23,435 nt of DNA. Origin: a virus. Shown one piece after another: positions 7,951-15,925 of the stretch. The stretch lies in IMG/VR virus record IMGVR_UViG_3300025133_000607, positions 1-23,435 of that record; one strand, given 5' to 3'. Both the position numbers and the translations under genes were made by a program. Position 1 is the first letter of the stretch, and each line of letters starts with the position of its first letter. Under the pieces are notes generated by a model. That model had not been told where the DNA came from. It made no database searches and was given only the letters and a program-made list of their open reading frames with translations.

Positions 7951-8871
7951 ATGACTCTTGTCCGTAAAACTCTCCCTCTCCTTCCTCTTGACGGACGCGA
8001 ACTCCTGTCTGCCGTCCGAGAAGACTCAGAGGACGAACTCGATCTGGCCGAAGGCTATCTGTATGCCGCTCAGGCGGCCCTGTACTCGCAGGTGCGGAGA
8101 GCCGCTCACAGGACTCAGTTTGAGCTGACGTTGCCTTGCTTCCCGTCCAACTACGATTCGTCAAACAACTTCGACGTCCCCTACACGAGGCACGAGTACG
8201 CCGCGGCGTACATCGAAGGGATCGAACTCCGGGTTCTGCCGTATGCGAAGGTGGACTCCATCCAGTACTACGATGCAGACAACGCACTGCAAACCTGGAC
8301 TGCCTCCAACTACACGATCATCGACGGCGGCGTTGACCGGCCAGCGACTATCTATCCCGCACCGGACGTCACATGGCCCGCTACGAAGGCTCGGCCAGAC
8401 GCAGTGGTAGTCACTTTCTGGGCCGGCGAAGTCACGCAGGCGACATACCTGGAAGTGGCACCCGACTTCGTGGGGACGGATGCTATCCAGACGGTCGACG
8501 GATACACGTTCGCTGTGGACGACATCATCACAGTCTCCCATTCAGCGAACAACAACGAAGTCCTCGGCCCTGTGGGGATAGGCTTCGGTACGACGGCTCG
8601 ACAGGACTACCACATCACCTACGTCTCTGGGGACACGTTTGAGATCGCGTTGACCAACGGCGGCACACCAATCGCATTGTCTACTCCTGTGGCCTCTACG
8701 GCGTTTGTGGGGACTCTCAGCCCACTTGTACGGAGAGTGCTCCTGTCCGTCGCCACAAACTGGTGGATGAATCGCTGTCCGCTCGAAGATTGCAGCTGCG
8801 AAACGAACGAAGCCGGTAAGATCGCGGGGCTCATGTCCCTGCTCCAATGGAATCACGGCCATGGAAATTAG
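7951..8871 (+). CDS. Head-tail adaptor (phiE125 gp8 / HK97 gp6-like) with inserted domain
   Basis: This 306-residue protein probably forms the adaptor ring under the portal. The family pattern is present: a helical start (25-50), an aromatic/strand segment (55-95), 'RVLPYAKVDSIQYYDADNA' (94-112), a Y-I-I strand near 121-124, 'WP' at 142-143 and 'AVVVTFWAGE' (151-160), then 'LSPLVRRVLLSVATNWWMNR' (256-275). Between the last two lies about 90 extra residues (163-256) rich in beta strands ('YTFAVDDIITVSHSANNNE', 'GDTFEIALTNGGTPI'), absent from usual family members of about 180-210 residues. The C-terminus has a CPLEDCSC cluster. The ATG lies just after a terminator, so its transcription must come by read-through or an unseen promoter. 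Confidence 0.8.
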   Translation: MTLVRKTLPLLPLDGRELLSAVREDSEDELDLAEGYLYAAQAALYSQVRRAAHRTQFELTLPCFPSNYDSSNNFDVPYTRHEYAAAYIEGIELRVLPYAKVDSIQYYDADNALQTWTASNYTIIDGGVDRPATIYPAPDVTWPATKARPDAVVVTFWAGEVTQATYLEVAPDFVGTDAIQTVDGYTFAVDDIITVSHSANNNEVLGPVGIGFGTTARQDYHITYVSGDTFEIALTNGGTPIALSTPVASTAFVGTLSPLVRRVLLSVATNWWMNRCPLEDCSCETNEAGKIAGLMSLLQWNHGHGN

Positions 8872-8874
8872 ACG

Positions 8875-9477
8875 ATGGACGCAGCTCTTGGTTGGTTTGG
8901 TGACGTTTTTCGCTTCTTGATGAAGCTGTGTCCTCATCTGGTTATCGTCAAGACAACCGACGAAGCCCTCAAGTGGGTCCGGGGATCGGAAGAGGTCCTC
9001 CTGACCAGCAGCAATGGCTGCCGCCGGTGCATCCCGCAGCTGCAGTCCACCTGGCCTTTCTTCCGTCGCCCGAGAACAGGGCTCCACTGGTATCTGCCCG
9101 TGGTCACGGAATTACTCGTGATCCCTGTCCGGCGGCAGACCCTCAATCTTGAGGACCAGTATCTCACCACGAAAGACTCTAAGTCTGTGGGGGTAGGAGG
9201 TATACTCGTGTGGGAGGTGAAGGACACTCGCGTTCTGCTCACCTCCTGTGAGGATTACGAAGACACCATGAAAGACATCAGTCTGGCAGTGGTCAAGCGG
9301 GTCATTACCACGAAAGACTTTCAGTGGTTCGTGGATAACCCGCACGACGCAGACAAGATGTTGACGCAGGCGATACGAAGAGAACTAAACCCGTTTGGCA
9401 TACGAACCAAGCGATGCACCCTAAGCGACTTCTGCCTCATCCGGCCTCTCGGCCTGTGGGGCAGTGGCTCTATGTGA
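8875..9477 (+). CDS. SPFH/band-7 domain protein inside the neck gene block
   Basis: The 200-residue product resembles the SPFH (stomatin/prohibitin/flotillin/HflK) domain, whose members form oligomers on membranes. Visible are a hydrophobic N-terminal helix (7-25), 'ALKWVRG' (31-37), 'GLHWYLPVVTELLVIPVR' (69-86, the 'G.h...P' signature), a Gln/Leu strand then 'LTTKDSKSVGVGGILVWEV' (97-115, the 'T.D...v.v...v.y.v' signature), and a C-terminal 'LTQAIRRELNPFGIRTKRC' (163-181, as in 'l...l..yGi.v'). It lies three bases after the adaptor gene and eight before the head-closure gene, so it is part of the same transcript. A role in the virion, at the host membrane during assembly, or in countering host defence are all possible; none is shown. 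Confidence 0.72.
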   Translation: MDAALGWFGDVFRFLMKLCPHLVIVKTTDEALKWVRGSEEVLLTSSNGCRRCIPQLQSTWPFFRRPRTGLHWYLPVVTELLVIPVRRQTLNLEDQYLTTKDSKSVGVGGILVWEVKDTRVLLTSCEDYEDTMKDISLAVVKRVITTKDFQWFVDNPHDADKMLTQAIRRELNPFGIRTKRCTLSDFCLIRPLGLWGSGSM

Positions 9478-9484
9478 GACAACC

Positions 9485-9850
9485 ATGCCCGTCCGAAAAC
9501 TACCCTGTACAACTGGTGGACTCGACAGCTATGACAAAGTGGCTGAGTACCAGCTGAAGCTGGAGGCACTGAATTCTTTCGGTGGGGTGTCCAACTCCAA
9601 TACGAATTGGACGAAGGTGTCTCGCGTCTATTGCAACCTGAAGACAGGCAACGGCACAGAAGTATATCGGGCGAAGCAGGTCGAATCTGATACTGATGCG
9701 GTAGTCACCATGGCGTGGAACTCGAAGACCGATGCGTTCGATGCCACTGGTAGGTTCGTGATCAAGGGGAAGACGTACAACATCCTGTTCGCCGTGAATG
9801 AGAACGACGACGACGCGAAGATGATATTCGGCTGCCGGAGAACGCACTGA
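9485..9850 (+). CDS. Head closure / head-tail joining protein
   Basis: The 121-residue product fits the head-closure (stopper) family of HK97-type necks: small, beta-rich, with 'WTKVSRVYCNLKTGNGTEVY' (a 'w..v..vya.i....g.E' pattern) followed by 'DAVVTMAWNSKTDAFDATGRF' and 'IKGKTYNILFAVNEN', the usual strand order. It would seal the portal-adaptor channel after packaging. I chose ATG 9485, seven bases after the upstream stop; a GTG at 9464 in the same frame would overlap the SPFH gene by 14 bp. Gene order (adaptor, closure, neck, completion) supports the call. Confidence 0.72.
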   Translation: MPVRKLPCTTGGLDSYDKVAEYQLKLEALNSFGGVSNSNTNWTKVSRVYCNLKTGNGTEVYRAKQVESDTDAVVTMAWNSKTDAFDATGRFVIKGKTYNILFAVNENDDDAKMIFGCRRTH

Positions 9851-9851
9851 C

Positions 9852-10478
9852 ATGAGAGTGTTCGTCAACAAGATTGACTCGCAGAACATCGCACTCTCAA
9901 TGGCTGCTATGCCAGACGCGATGTCCAACAAGATGATGAAGCCTGTCATGGACAGGCTGTCGTCCGTTGGTGCGAAGATGATGAAGAACAACCTGAAGAA
10001 GGTAGCTCGACGTCAACGGAAGGGAGACAGGTGGAAGAACACCGGTGCTCTGCTTGCTTCGATTGGCACGAAGAAGACGAAGCTGATGAAGAGCGGGGCT
10101 CTCTTCGGAGGGTTTGGTGTACGGCGGTCGCAGCACTTCGCCAAGAACAAACTGAAGACTGTCCGAGCACGAGTGGAGAAGATTACCACGTTCGGCTTCA
10201 AGAAAGTAAAACGTGGATCGATCCGTCTCGCTACGGCGAAGTCGAAAGTTGGTCCTCGCGGAGCGAATGAGATTCGCCCGAGTAACTACGCTCACCTGGT
10301 GGAACGCGGCCACGGCGGCCCCATCGTCGCGAAGGCTTACCCCTTTGCAGGCCCAACGGCCATCGAGATGGAAGGCTACTTTCGCGGGCATGCACCTAAG
10401 CTGCTGAAGGAACGCTGGGAGCCCCTCCTCAACCAGATGTCCGCCAGATTCAACAAGACAATAGCCCGAGGAAGATAA
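9852..10478 (+). CDS. HK97 gp10-like neck protein
   Basis: This strongly basic 208-residue protein matches the HK97 gp10/minor-tail neck family. Residues 64-72 (TGALLASIG) match the 'G.l..si' phrase, and 'NYAHLVERGHGG' (145-156) followed by 'AYPFAGPTA' (162-170) matches 'YA..vE.G...  ..PFl.PA'. The family joins the neck to the tail tube. The stretch from 80 to 140 is unusually long and Lys/Arg-rich, so it may touch DNA. ATG 9852 begins one base after the upstream stop. A GTG-started gene follows after two bases, so the set is translationally coupled. Confidence 0.82.
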   Translation: MRVFVNKIDSQNIALSMAAMPDAMSNKMMKPVMDRLSSVGAKMMKNNLKKVARRQRKGDRWKNTGALLASIGTKKTKLMKSGALFGGFGVRRSQHFAKNKLKTVRARVEKITTFGFKKVKRGSIRLATAKSKVGPRGANEIRPSNYAHLVERGHGGPIVAKAYPFAGPTAIEMEGYFRGHAPKLLKERWEPLLNQMSARFNKTIARGR

Positions 10479-10480
10479 CC

Positions 10481-10927
10481 GTGGCATACATAACAGATGA
10501 CCTTCTCGCGTACCTCGGGGCTCACGCCAGCATCACTCCGCTGATCACTACAGACCCTCTGCATATCTTCGCGGAGGCTGTCCCCGATCAGGTACGCAAT
10601 GCGTCCGGCAAACTGGTGAACATCGGGGACACGTACATCATCCTGGAGGAGGACGGTGGAACCAAGGACCGAGACATGGGAGGGTTCAGTGGGACGCGAG
10701 AGCCCAGTTTCACCATCACGGTGACTGCCCCCGGCAAACTGGCTGTCCGGCAGCTTTTCCTGGCTTTGGACGTCGCCCTGGAGATCAATCACTACCAGAT
10801 GAATGACTTCTGGATCGAGCATTCCTTCCTCGATGAGCCGCGGGACGTCAGCACTACGCCGCAGGACGGCACTGATGTCAATATCTACAAGATGGAGTCT
10901 ACACTGGATTTGATGGGTAGTCTGTAG
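10481..10927 (+). CDS. Tail completion / tail terminator protein (HK97 gp11-like)
   Basis: The 148-residue product resembles the DUF3168-type tail completion family, which caps the tail tube and joins it to the neck. It begins with a helix (DDLLAYLGAHASITPLITTD), followed by 'IFAEAVPDQ', a Gly/Asp loop, and strand-helix-strand sections ('SFTITVTAPGKLAVRQLFLALDVA'). It starts at GTG 10481 with GAGGAAG a few bases upstream, the best ribosome site in this block. The identity rests on position and secondary-structure pattern; no single motif is decisive. Confidence 0.7.
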   Translation: MAYITDDLLAYLGAHASITPLITTDPLHIFAEAVPDQVRNASGKLVNIGDTYIILEEDGGTKDRDMGGFSGTREPSFTITVTAPGKLAVRQLFLALDVALEINHYQMNDFWIEHSFLDEPRDVSTTPQDGTDVNIYKMESTLDLMGSL

Positions 10928-11021
10928 GTCGTTTACTGAAAATCTCCGGCTGCCTCTTCGTCTCCTACCCCTTAGGCAGTACACTGAGGGGACCACTTAG
11001 CCGTGAAACCGAGACCCAGTT

Positions 11022-11249
11022 ATGAACGAAACCACTCGCGTTAAGCTCAGGCTGCGTGACGGAAACGTCACGGAACTTGATGTCGCCGAAATCATCGAGG
11101 TTGACGGGAAACCGTTCATCCACCAGGACGAGTCGGACTCCAAGCTCGACACCGTCATAGACTCCCTCAACCATACGAATGGTCGGGTCGAGGCCATGCA
11201 GCAGATGCTGAACAGCCTGATCCAGCCGGCCCTCTCAACAGGAACCTGA
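11022..11249 (+). CDS. Small unknown protein before the tail tube genes
   Basis: A 75-residue acidic protein with a strand-rich first half (VKLRLRDGNVTELDVAEIIEVDGKPFI) and a helical second half. I do not recognise a family. The reading frame is continuous, its third-base choice resembles neighbouring genes, and it ends four bases before the first tail tube gene, so it is probably real and co-expressed. No clear ribosome site is visible. The 94 bp before it carry a TACACT hexamer (10980-10985) but no good -35. Confidence 0.6.
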   Translation: MNETTRVKLRLRDGNVTELDVAEIIEVDGKPFIHQDESDSKLDTVIDSLNHTNGRVEAMQQMLNSLIQPALSTGT

Positions 11250-11253
11250 AGTA

Positions 11254-11697
11254 ATGTCAAGCACAGAAGTACGCAGTGGTATAGGCACAACGATTGCCTT
11301 CGCCACGTCCTCATTCACGGCTCGCGTCAAAGGCTACACGGACCTGAGTGTCGAGCGTGAAACGCTTGATGGCACTCACATGGGTACGGCAGCTTCGACC
11401 ACTTCACCATTCACCGGTCTGCATTTCAAGGAAATGTGTCCCGGCGATTTGGCGACAGTCGGTGACCTGCAGCTGGACATCGTATTTGATCCGGATGCGA
11501 ACGACCTGCCGGTCGCTGCAGCCGAAGAAGTCATCACCCTCCAGTTCACCACTGTTGGTGCTCAATCAACTGGGGCCAGTTGGGTCTTCACCGGTTTCAT
11601 CAGTAAGTTCGACGCAGCAGTTCCGCATGACGGAATGATCACTGGGTCGATCACACTCGTAGTCAACGGCGAACCAACCTGGACCGCAGGTTCGTAA
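11254..11697 (+). CDS. Major tail tube protein, copy 1
   Basis: The 147-residue product is probably a tail tube subunit, stacked in rings around the tape measure. The pattern is typical: 'GIGTTIAFATSSFTARV' at the start, 'RETLDGTHMGT' (35-45) and a middle 'CPGDLATVGDLQLDIVFDP', with a C-terminal 'GSITLVVNGEPTW'. AGGAA lies about ten bases upstream of ATG 11254. It is roughly 84% identical to the product of 11815-12264. Its place between tail completion and chaperone genes supports the tail tube call. Confidence 0.78.
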   Translation: MSSTEVRSGIGTTIAFATSSFTARVKGYTDLSVERETLDGTHMGTAASTTSPFTGLHFKEMCPGDLATVGDLQLDIVFDPDANDLPVAAAEEVITLQFTTVGAQSTGASWVFTGFISKFDAAVPHDGMITGSITLVVNGEPTWTAGS

Positions 11698-11814
11698 GCC
11701 CTCCGCTCACTTGATTCATCCTGACTCATCATAGTTACGGCCGCCGTTTGTCGGGAGCCCGTGGCGGAAGACACGGGGAAAGAAGTGTTCAACTTTTCGT
11801 AAAGGACCACCAGA

Positions 11815-12264
11815 ATGTCCGTCGCAGAAGTAAGAAGTGGTATCGGAACCACGATCACCTTTGGCACCAGCGGGTTCACCGCTCGCGTCAAGGGTTATAC
11901 CGATTTGAGTGTCGAGCGTGAAACGCTTGACGGCACTCACATGGGTACGTCCGCCTCCGTTACCGCACCTTTCACCGGTCTGCATTTCAAGGAAATGTGT
12001 CCCGGCGATCTAGCCACAGTTGGCGACTTGCAACTCGATATCGTATTCGATCCGGATGCGAACGACCTGCCCATCGCTGCTGCCGAAGAAACCATCACGC
12101 TCCAGTTTGCTCAGTTGTCGACTCAGTCGGCCGGAGCCACCTGGGTCTTCACGGGTTTCGCAAGTAAGTTTGATGCAGCCATCCCGCACGACGGGTTGAT
12201 AACTGGATCTGTCACTCTCATCGTCAACGGCGAACCTACGTGGACCGCCGGCGTCGACATCTAA
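11815..12264 (+). CDS. Major tail tube protein, copy 2
   Basis: This 149-residue protein is a close paralogue of the previous gene, with about 84% identical residues and the same length plus two C-terminal residues. AAGGA lies eight bases before ATG 11815, a good ribosome site. Differences cluster in three places: the first 20 residues, 46-51, and 87-120, with scattered conservative changes later. Blocks such as the 38 bp from TTCACCGG to CGGCGAT (11972-12009) are identical in both genes, pointing to recent duplication or gene conversion. The two subunits could mix in one tube or be used at different places. Confidence 0.78.
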   Translation: MSVAEVRSGIGTTITFGTSGFTARVKGYTDLSVERETLDGTHMGTSASVTAPFTGLHFKEMCPGDLATVGDLQLDIVFDPDANDLPIAAAEETITLQFAQLSTQSAGATWVFTGFASKFDAAIPHDGLITGSVTLIVNGEPTWTAGVDI

Positions 12265-12313
12265 TCTCCTCTCTGCCGCAAGCTAAACCTCCAACACCAG
12301 GACACCAATTCAA

Positions 12314-12751
12314 ATGTCGTACACTGCCAATCAGTTTCTCTCCGTCCTCAAGAAGGCCGGGAAGGCTCTCGTCACTGAAGACGTCAATTGCCCCGAGTTA
12401 TCGGAGGACGGCAAGACGGACTTCCCCGTTCACCTCAAAGAGTTGAACGGCACTCTGATGGACCTGTGGAACAAGTGCTTCGAAGAGATGCTGGAGGACC
12501 CCACCTTGCAAGGTAAGTACGGGTCTCCGTCGCAGCTGGTAGTAGCTCTATCTCTCGTGGACCAGGGAGGAGACCGAGTGTTTAAGCCGCACGACTTCAA
12601 GTCGCACACGGCCCTTGGTGAGATGCCCAACCACGTGAAGGATCGACTGGCTTCCGCGGCTTATCGCATCAGTAAAATGCGTAAGGTAGATCAGGAAGCC
12701 CTGGCAAAAAACTCGCAGAGCAGCCCAGAAGAAGATTCGCCCTCTACTTAG
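12314..12751 (+). CDS. Tail assembly chaperone (G-type)
   Basis: The 145-residue product is the short form of the tail assembly chaperone pair, the counterpart of lambda gpG. It lies between tail tube and tape measure genes, the usual place. The body is helical with an acidic, Ser-rich C-terminus (SQSSPEEDSPST). Near its end, codons 132-133 are AAA AAC, part of a slippery run. Most ribosomes would stop at TAG 12749; some slip back and continue to make the longer G-T protein. The family is assigned by position, size and frameshift. Confidence 0.8.
   Translation: MSYTANQFLSVLKKAGKALVTEDVNCPELSEDGKTDFPVHLKELNGTLMDLWNKCFEEMLEDPTLQGKYGSPSQLVVALSLVDQGGDRVFKPHDFKSHTALGEMPNHVKDRLASAAYRISKMRKVDQEALAKNSQSSPEEDSPST
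12693..12712 (+). promoter_or_regulatory. -1 programmed ribosomal frameshift site
   Basis: The slippery heptamer A AAA AAC occupies 12706-12712 in the correct register for a -1 slip (zero-frame codons AAA 12707-12709 and AAC 12710-12712). AGGAAG at 12693-12698, about seven bases upstream, could act as the internal Shine-Dalgarno known to stimulate such slips (as in dnaX). A 7-bp perfect hairpin (GATTCGC 12734-12740, GCGAATC 12751-12757) lies downstream and straddles the zero-frame stop. After the slip the -1 frame is open to TGA 13033. Confidence 0.82.
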
Positions 12752-13035
12752 CGAATCAGCGGGGAGTGACGCTCGCCGAACTGAGGAACTTGCAGACTGC
12801 TACCGAGTTCGAGGAGCAGTGGCAGTCCTTCCTCCTTGACGGTATGCCTGGGTGGCTGCCTCAGGCTTTCTCCGTTGCTACTCAGTACACCAAAGTAGAC
12901 GCACGTCAAGTGCTACAGTGGATGATCGCGGAGTTCACCAACCCAACCCATCTCCGCAAGGAGATGAGCGACGAAGACCTACTGACCGGTCTGAAGGGCG
13001 TAGCAAAGCTGATGGGGACCAAGTTCGTGGAGTGA
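12712..13035 (+). CDS. Tail assembly chaperone extension (T-type), made by -1 frameshift
   Basis: This is the -1 frame continuation of the chaperone gene, the counterpart of lambda gpT. Joined to residues 1-133 of the upstream frame it gives a fusion of about 240 residues. The first post-slip residues read LAEQPRRRFALYLANQRG, then 'VTLAELRNLQTATEFEEQWQ', a pattern like T-type domains, which help wrap tape measure and recruit tail tube subunits. A GTG at 12766 could be called as a start, but it has no special ribosome site and the coding pattern begins before it, so frameshift expression is the better reading. Confidence 0.78.
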   Translation, partial: LAEQPRRRFALYLANQRGVTLAELRNLQTATEFEEQWQSFLLDGMPGWLPQAFSVATQYTKVDARQVLQWMIAEFTNPTHLRKEMSDEDLLTGLKGVAKLMGTKFVE

Positions 13036-13126
13036 TCCGAGGGATTTTGCACGCGGGTATGCCTGATTTCTGCCCTGTGGGTTACACTACGACTACCCCT
13101 AACAGCTACGCCGAAGCGAGGAAGCC

Positions 13127-15925
13127 GTGAGTAATACCCTTTCAACACTGTCTATTGGCTTTGTTGGCGACAACCAGAGACTCATGGGCTCCATTGAGGA
13201 GTCCATCGGGGGTGTGGGGCGATTGGCTCAGACCGCTGGGGGGATACTCGTCCCCGCGTTTGCTAACGTGTCTTCCGCGGGTCGCGACGCGGAATCTGGG
13301 TTGGGACGACTGGAGCAGTTGATAGAGGTGCTCGGCCTCCGTGTGATGGCCACCTCCACTCAGATATCAAACCTGGCTCAGTCCTCGCGTCGAATGGGCG
13401 GAGCAAACCGAGGCATACGCACTTCAGCTAACGCAGCTACGGAAGCACTGCACGCCGAGCAGGCTGCCGCAGCGAACCTCGCAGGAACTCTGTCCCAGTT
13501 GTCTCGTCAGGCTTCTGTGCGATCCCGCGACGCCGTCGCCCTCCAAGTGATAGACGAGGACCGGGAGATGTCCCGGCTGATGAGACTGCGGACAGAGATC
13601 CGACTTCTCTCTGAACAGCAGGCCCGGGAAGACGTAGCCAACCGCATAACAGCCATCGGTGGCGAGATGAGCACGCTGTCGGCAGAAAGGGAGAACCCTA
13701 ATCTACCGGGTTCAAGGCAGATAGAGATATCAGAACGACTGCAGGCTTTGGCCTCCGAGCGGCTACAGCTGGACACACAGCTGCGTATGTCGGTAGACCA
13801 AAGAAGTGAAACTGCCACCAAGATAGCGGCTAACCAGCAGCAGATGAATTCGCTCCTGGAACAGGAGAGCAGAACCCAGAGGAGAACCACTGAAGACCAT
13901 CGGCGGATGGTCGCAGAGAGGCAGCGTGCTGCTCGTACCCGGCTACAGCCTCCCCCCTCGCTCACGCAGACCGTCAGGGAATACCGACAGGTAAGTGCGG
14001 AGATACGACAATCTGACCGCCTTATGGCAGACCTCAACGCCCGGATGAGACGGTCGGTAGGTAACGCCGAAGAACTGGCTAGGCTGGAGACGCAGAGTAA
14101 TGCAGAGAGAGTCCGCGGAGCAGACCTGAGGGAGAGACAGTTGCAGCTGCAGGGGCAAGGGCATGCCCAGTTGGAGAGAGGTCGTACCTTGGAACAGCAG
14201 GTAGCGGCTAGCGTGAACCAACAGGCGGACGCAGGGAGCCGGGCTCATCAAGTAGCAAGACAATACACCCAGAGGTTGAATGAGCACATACAGCGTCTTC
14301 GGGAACTGGTTCGCCTGGGACGACTGACAAACGAGCAGGCCAGGGAGCAAGAGGCCACGTTCCGGCGGATTAACAATCAGCAAATGGTGCAGTCCGTTCG
14401 TCATGCCAACAACATTGCCGGTGGCGTCGGGCGAATGAATTTCGCCATGCAACAGTTCGGCTTCATGATCGAAGATGGTGCTTCGCAGATGGGCACTCGT
14501 GGACTGGCAGGGGCCGTGGGGGCGATGTCCAACAACTTAACTGCGATGGTCGGGGTCCTGGCCCGTAATCCGATGACTCTGATATTCACGTCTATCGGAG
14601 TGGCCGTAACTCAGTTGCTCTTACAGACAGGAGCACTGGAGAAGGCTTTCTCCGCCTTGGGCTTCGGTGCCAAGGAGCTTGAGAAGGACAACGAGGCTCT
14701 TGCTAAGTCTATTAAAGCGGTGAGTGATGCCCAGCGGGCGGCGTACGAGCAGAGTAAAAAGCTGGCCGAATTGAAAGCGGAGAAGAGTTCAACTCGGCTG
14801 AAAGAGGGACTGGCCGACGAGAAGCAGGCTCTACGAGAGCACCACCAGGAACTACAGGCCATAGAGGCCAAAGTGCAGCTGGAGAAAGACGCAAAGAGGA
14901 AGGAAGCAGTGGAAGCCGAACTGGCGGCTACAGGAGACAAGCAGCAGTTCCTCGCGAATAAGTTAGCGGGTGGCGGAGACCGAGGAGCGGCAGTAGCCCT
15001 GGACTTGCAAGAGAGGAACCGTGCTGCTCAGAAAGAGTTAGACGGCATTAACGCAAGAGCCGAAGCCGCGACCCGGGGAAAGTCTGCACTTGAGATAGAG
15101 CTGGAAAAGAAGAGGCAGGAGGTAGCTAACTCTGAGTCCCGCATAGCTACGGGGGAGATGGTGGCAGCACAGCGTAAGAAGCAGGAAGCCGAGAAACTGA
15201 AGGTAAGCGTAGACGCGATGAGGCACGAAGCTGACGTCGTTCGACAGAGTCTGAAGGAGGAACTTTCTCTCAGGGAGCAGCTGGTCGCTAACCGAGAGAA
15301 AGTGAGCAGGCTCGACGCAGACATAAAAGCGAAGATCAAACAGGCAGACAGGGGAGGGGTAGAGGCCGAACGCCGTCTGAGTATAGAAAAAGACATACTG
15401 GACAGAACGAAGCAGATGGTAGAGGCAAAGAAGACAGTGGCTTCACTGGAAGCAAAGGGGGCGGAGTCTCTGCAGAAAGCGGATGACCTTTTGTCTAAAG
15501 CGAAGGAGAGAGCCGGAGCCGAGGAGTCAGAGGAAGAGAGGCGGACTCGGGAACACCAGAAGTACACAGAGTCCCTGGATCGGGCAGTGAAACTGGAGAC
15601 GATCACGGTAGAGAAGAAGAGGGAAGCCCTCTCGCTACTTAACCAGGTACATCGGCAGGAGAGACTGAAAGAGAAAGCCGAACAAAGAAAGAAAGAGTTG
15701 AAGGAGCAGATCAAGGCTACGGCGGAAGTGCCCCAAGTGCAATCCGGAGTAACCGCGGGTTCTGCCGAAGCTCAAGGAATACTGAACCAGGCCCTCGTAG
15801 ATGGCATGCAGGCCACGATGCAGGAACCGCTGGTGGCTGAGATGCAACAGGTGTCCGAGAACATCAAGAAGGTCGAAGCCGCAATCAAAGGCATCAAACA
15901 ACTCAACCTGAAGAAGAAGAACTGA
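13127..15925 (+). CDS. Tape measure protein
   Basis: At 932 residues this is the longest complete gene in the window. It fills the tail lumen and sets its length; at the usual 0.15 nm per residue the tail would be about 140 nm (inference). It is mostly charged, Gln/Arg/Glu-rich coiled coil, broken by a hydrophobic stretch at roughly 460-507 ('LAGAVGAMSNNLTAMVGVL', 'PMTLIFTSIGVAVTQLLLQ') that may enter the host membrane at DNA injection. The start is GTG 13127 with GAGGAAG six bases upstream. No lytic enzyme domain is visible. Its stop overlaps the next start (TGATG). Confidence 0.9.
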   Translation: MSNTLSTLSIGFVGDNQRLMGSIEESIGGVGRLAQTAGGILVPAFANVSSAGRDAESGLGRLEQLIEVLGLRVMATSTQISNLAQSSRRMGGANRGIRTSANAATEALHAEQAAAANLAGTLSQLSRQASVRSRDAVALQVIDEDREMSRLMRLRTEIRLLSEQQAREDVANRITAIGGEMSTLSAERENPNLPGSRQIEISERLQALASERLQLDTQLRMSVDQRSETATKIAANQQQMNSLLEQESRTQRRTTEDHRRMVAERQRAARTRLQPPPSLTQTVREYRQVSAEIRQSDRLMADLNARMRRSVGNAEELARLETQSNAERVRGADLRERQLQLQGQGHAQLERGRTLEQQVAASVNQQADAGSRAHQVARQYTQRLNEHIQRLRELVRLGRLTNEQAREQEATFRRINNQQMVQSVRHANNIAGGVGRMNFAMQQFGFMIEDGASQMGTRGLAGAVGAMSNNLTAMVGVLARNPMTLIFTSIGVAVTQLLLQTGALEKAFSALGFGAKELEKDNEALAKSIKAVSDAQRAAYEQSKKLAELKAEKSSTRLKEGLADEKQALREHHQELQAIEAKVQLEKDAKRKEAVEAELAATGDKQQFLANKLAGGGDRGAAVALDLQERNRAAQKELDGINARAEAATRGKSALEIELEKKRQEVANSESRIATGEMVAAQRKKQEAEKLKVSVDAMRHEADVVRQSLKEELSLREQLVANREKVSRLDADIKAKIKQADRGGVEAERRLSIEKDILDRTKQMVEAKKTVASLEAKGAESLQKADDLLSKAKERAGAEESEEERRTREHQKYTESLDRAVKLETITVEKKREALSLLNQVHRQERLKEKAEQRKKELKEQIKATAEVPQVQSGVTAGSAEAQGILNQALVDGMQATMQEPLVAEMQQVSENIKKVEAAIKGIKQLNLKKKN

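Noticed and set aside
10950-10979. 6-bp stem CTGCCT/AGGCAG before the 75-residue gene
   Set aside because: Long 18-nt loop and no T-run; too weak to call a terminator. The nearby TACACT lacks a good -35.
15028-15714. 228-codon frame on the - strand, Ser/Leu/Cys-rich
   Set aside because: Its composition is the antisense of the tape measure's Glu/Lys/Arg coiled coil.
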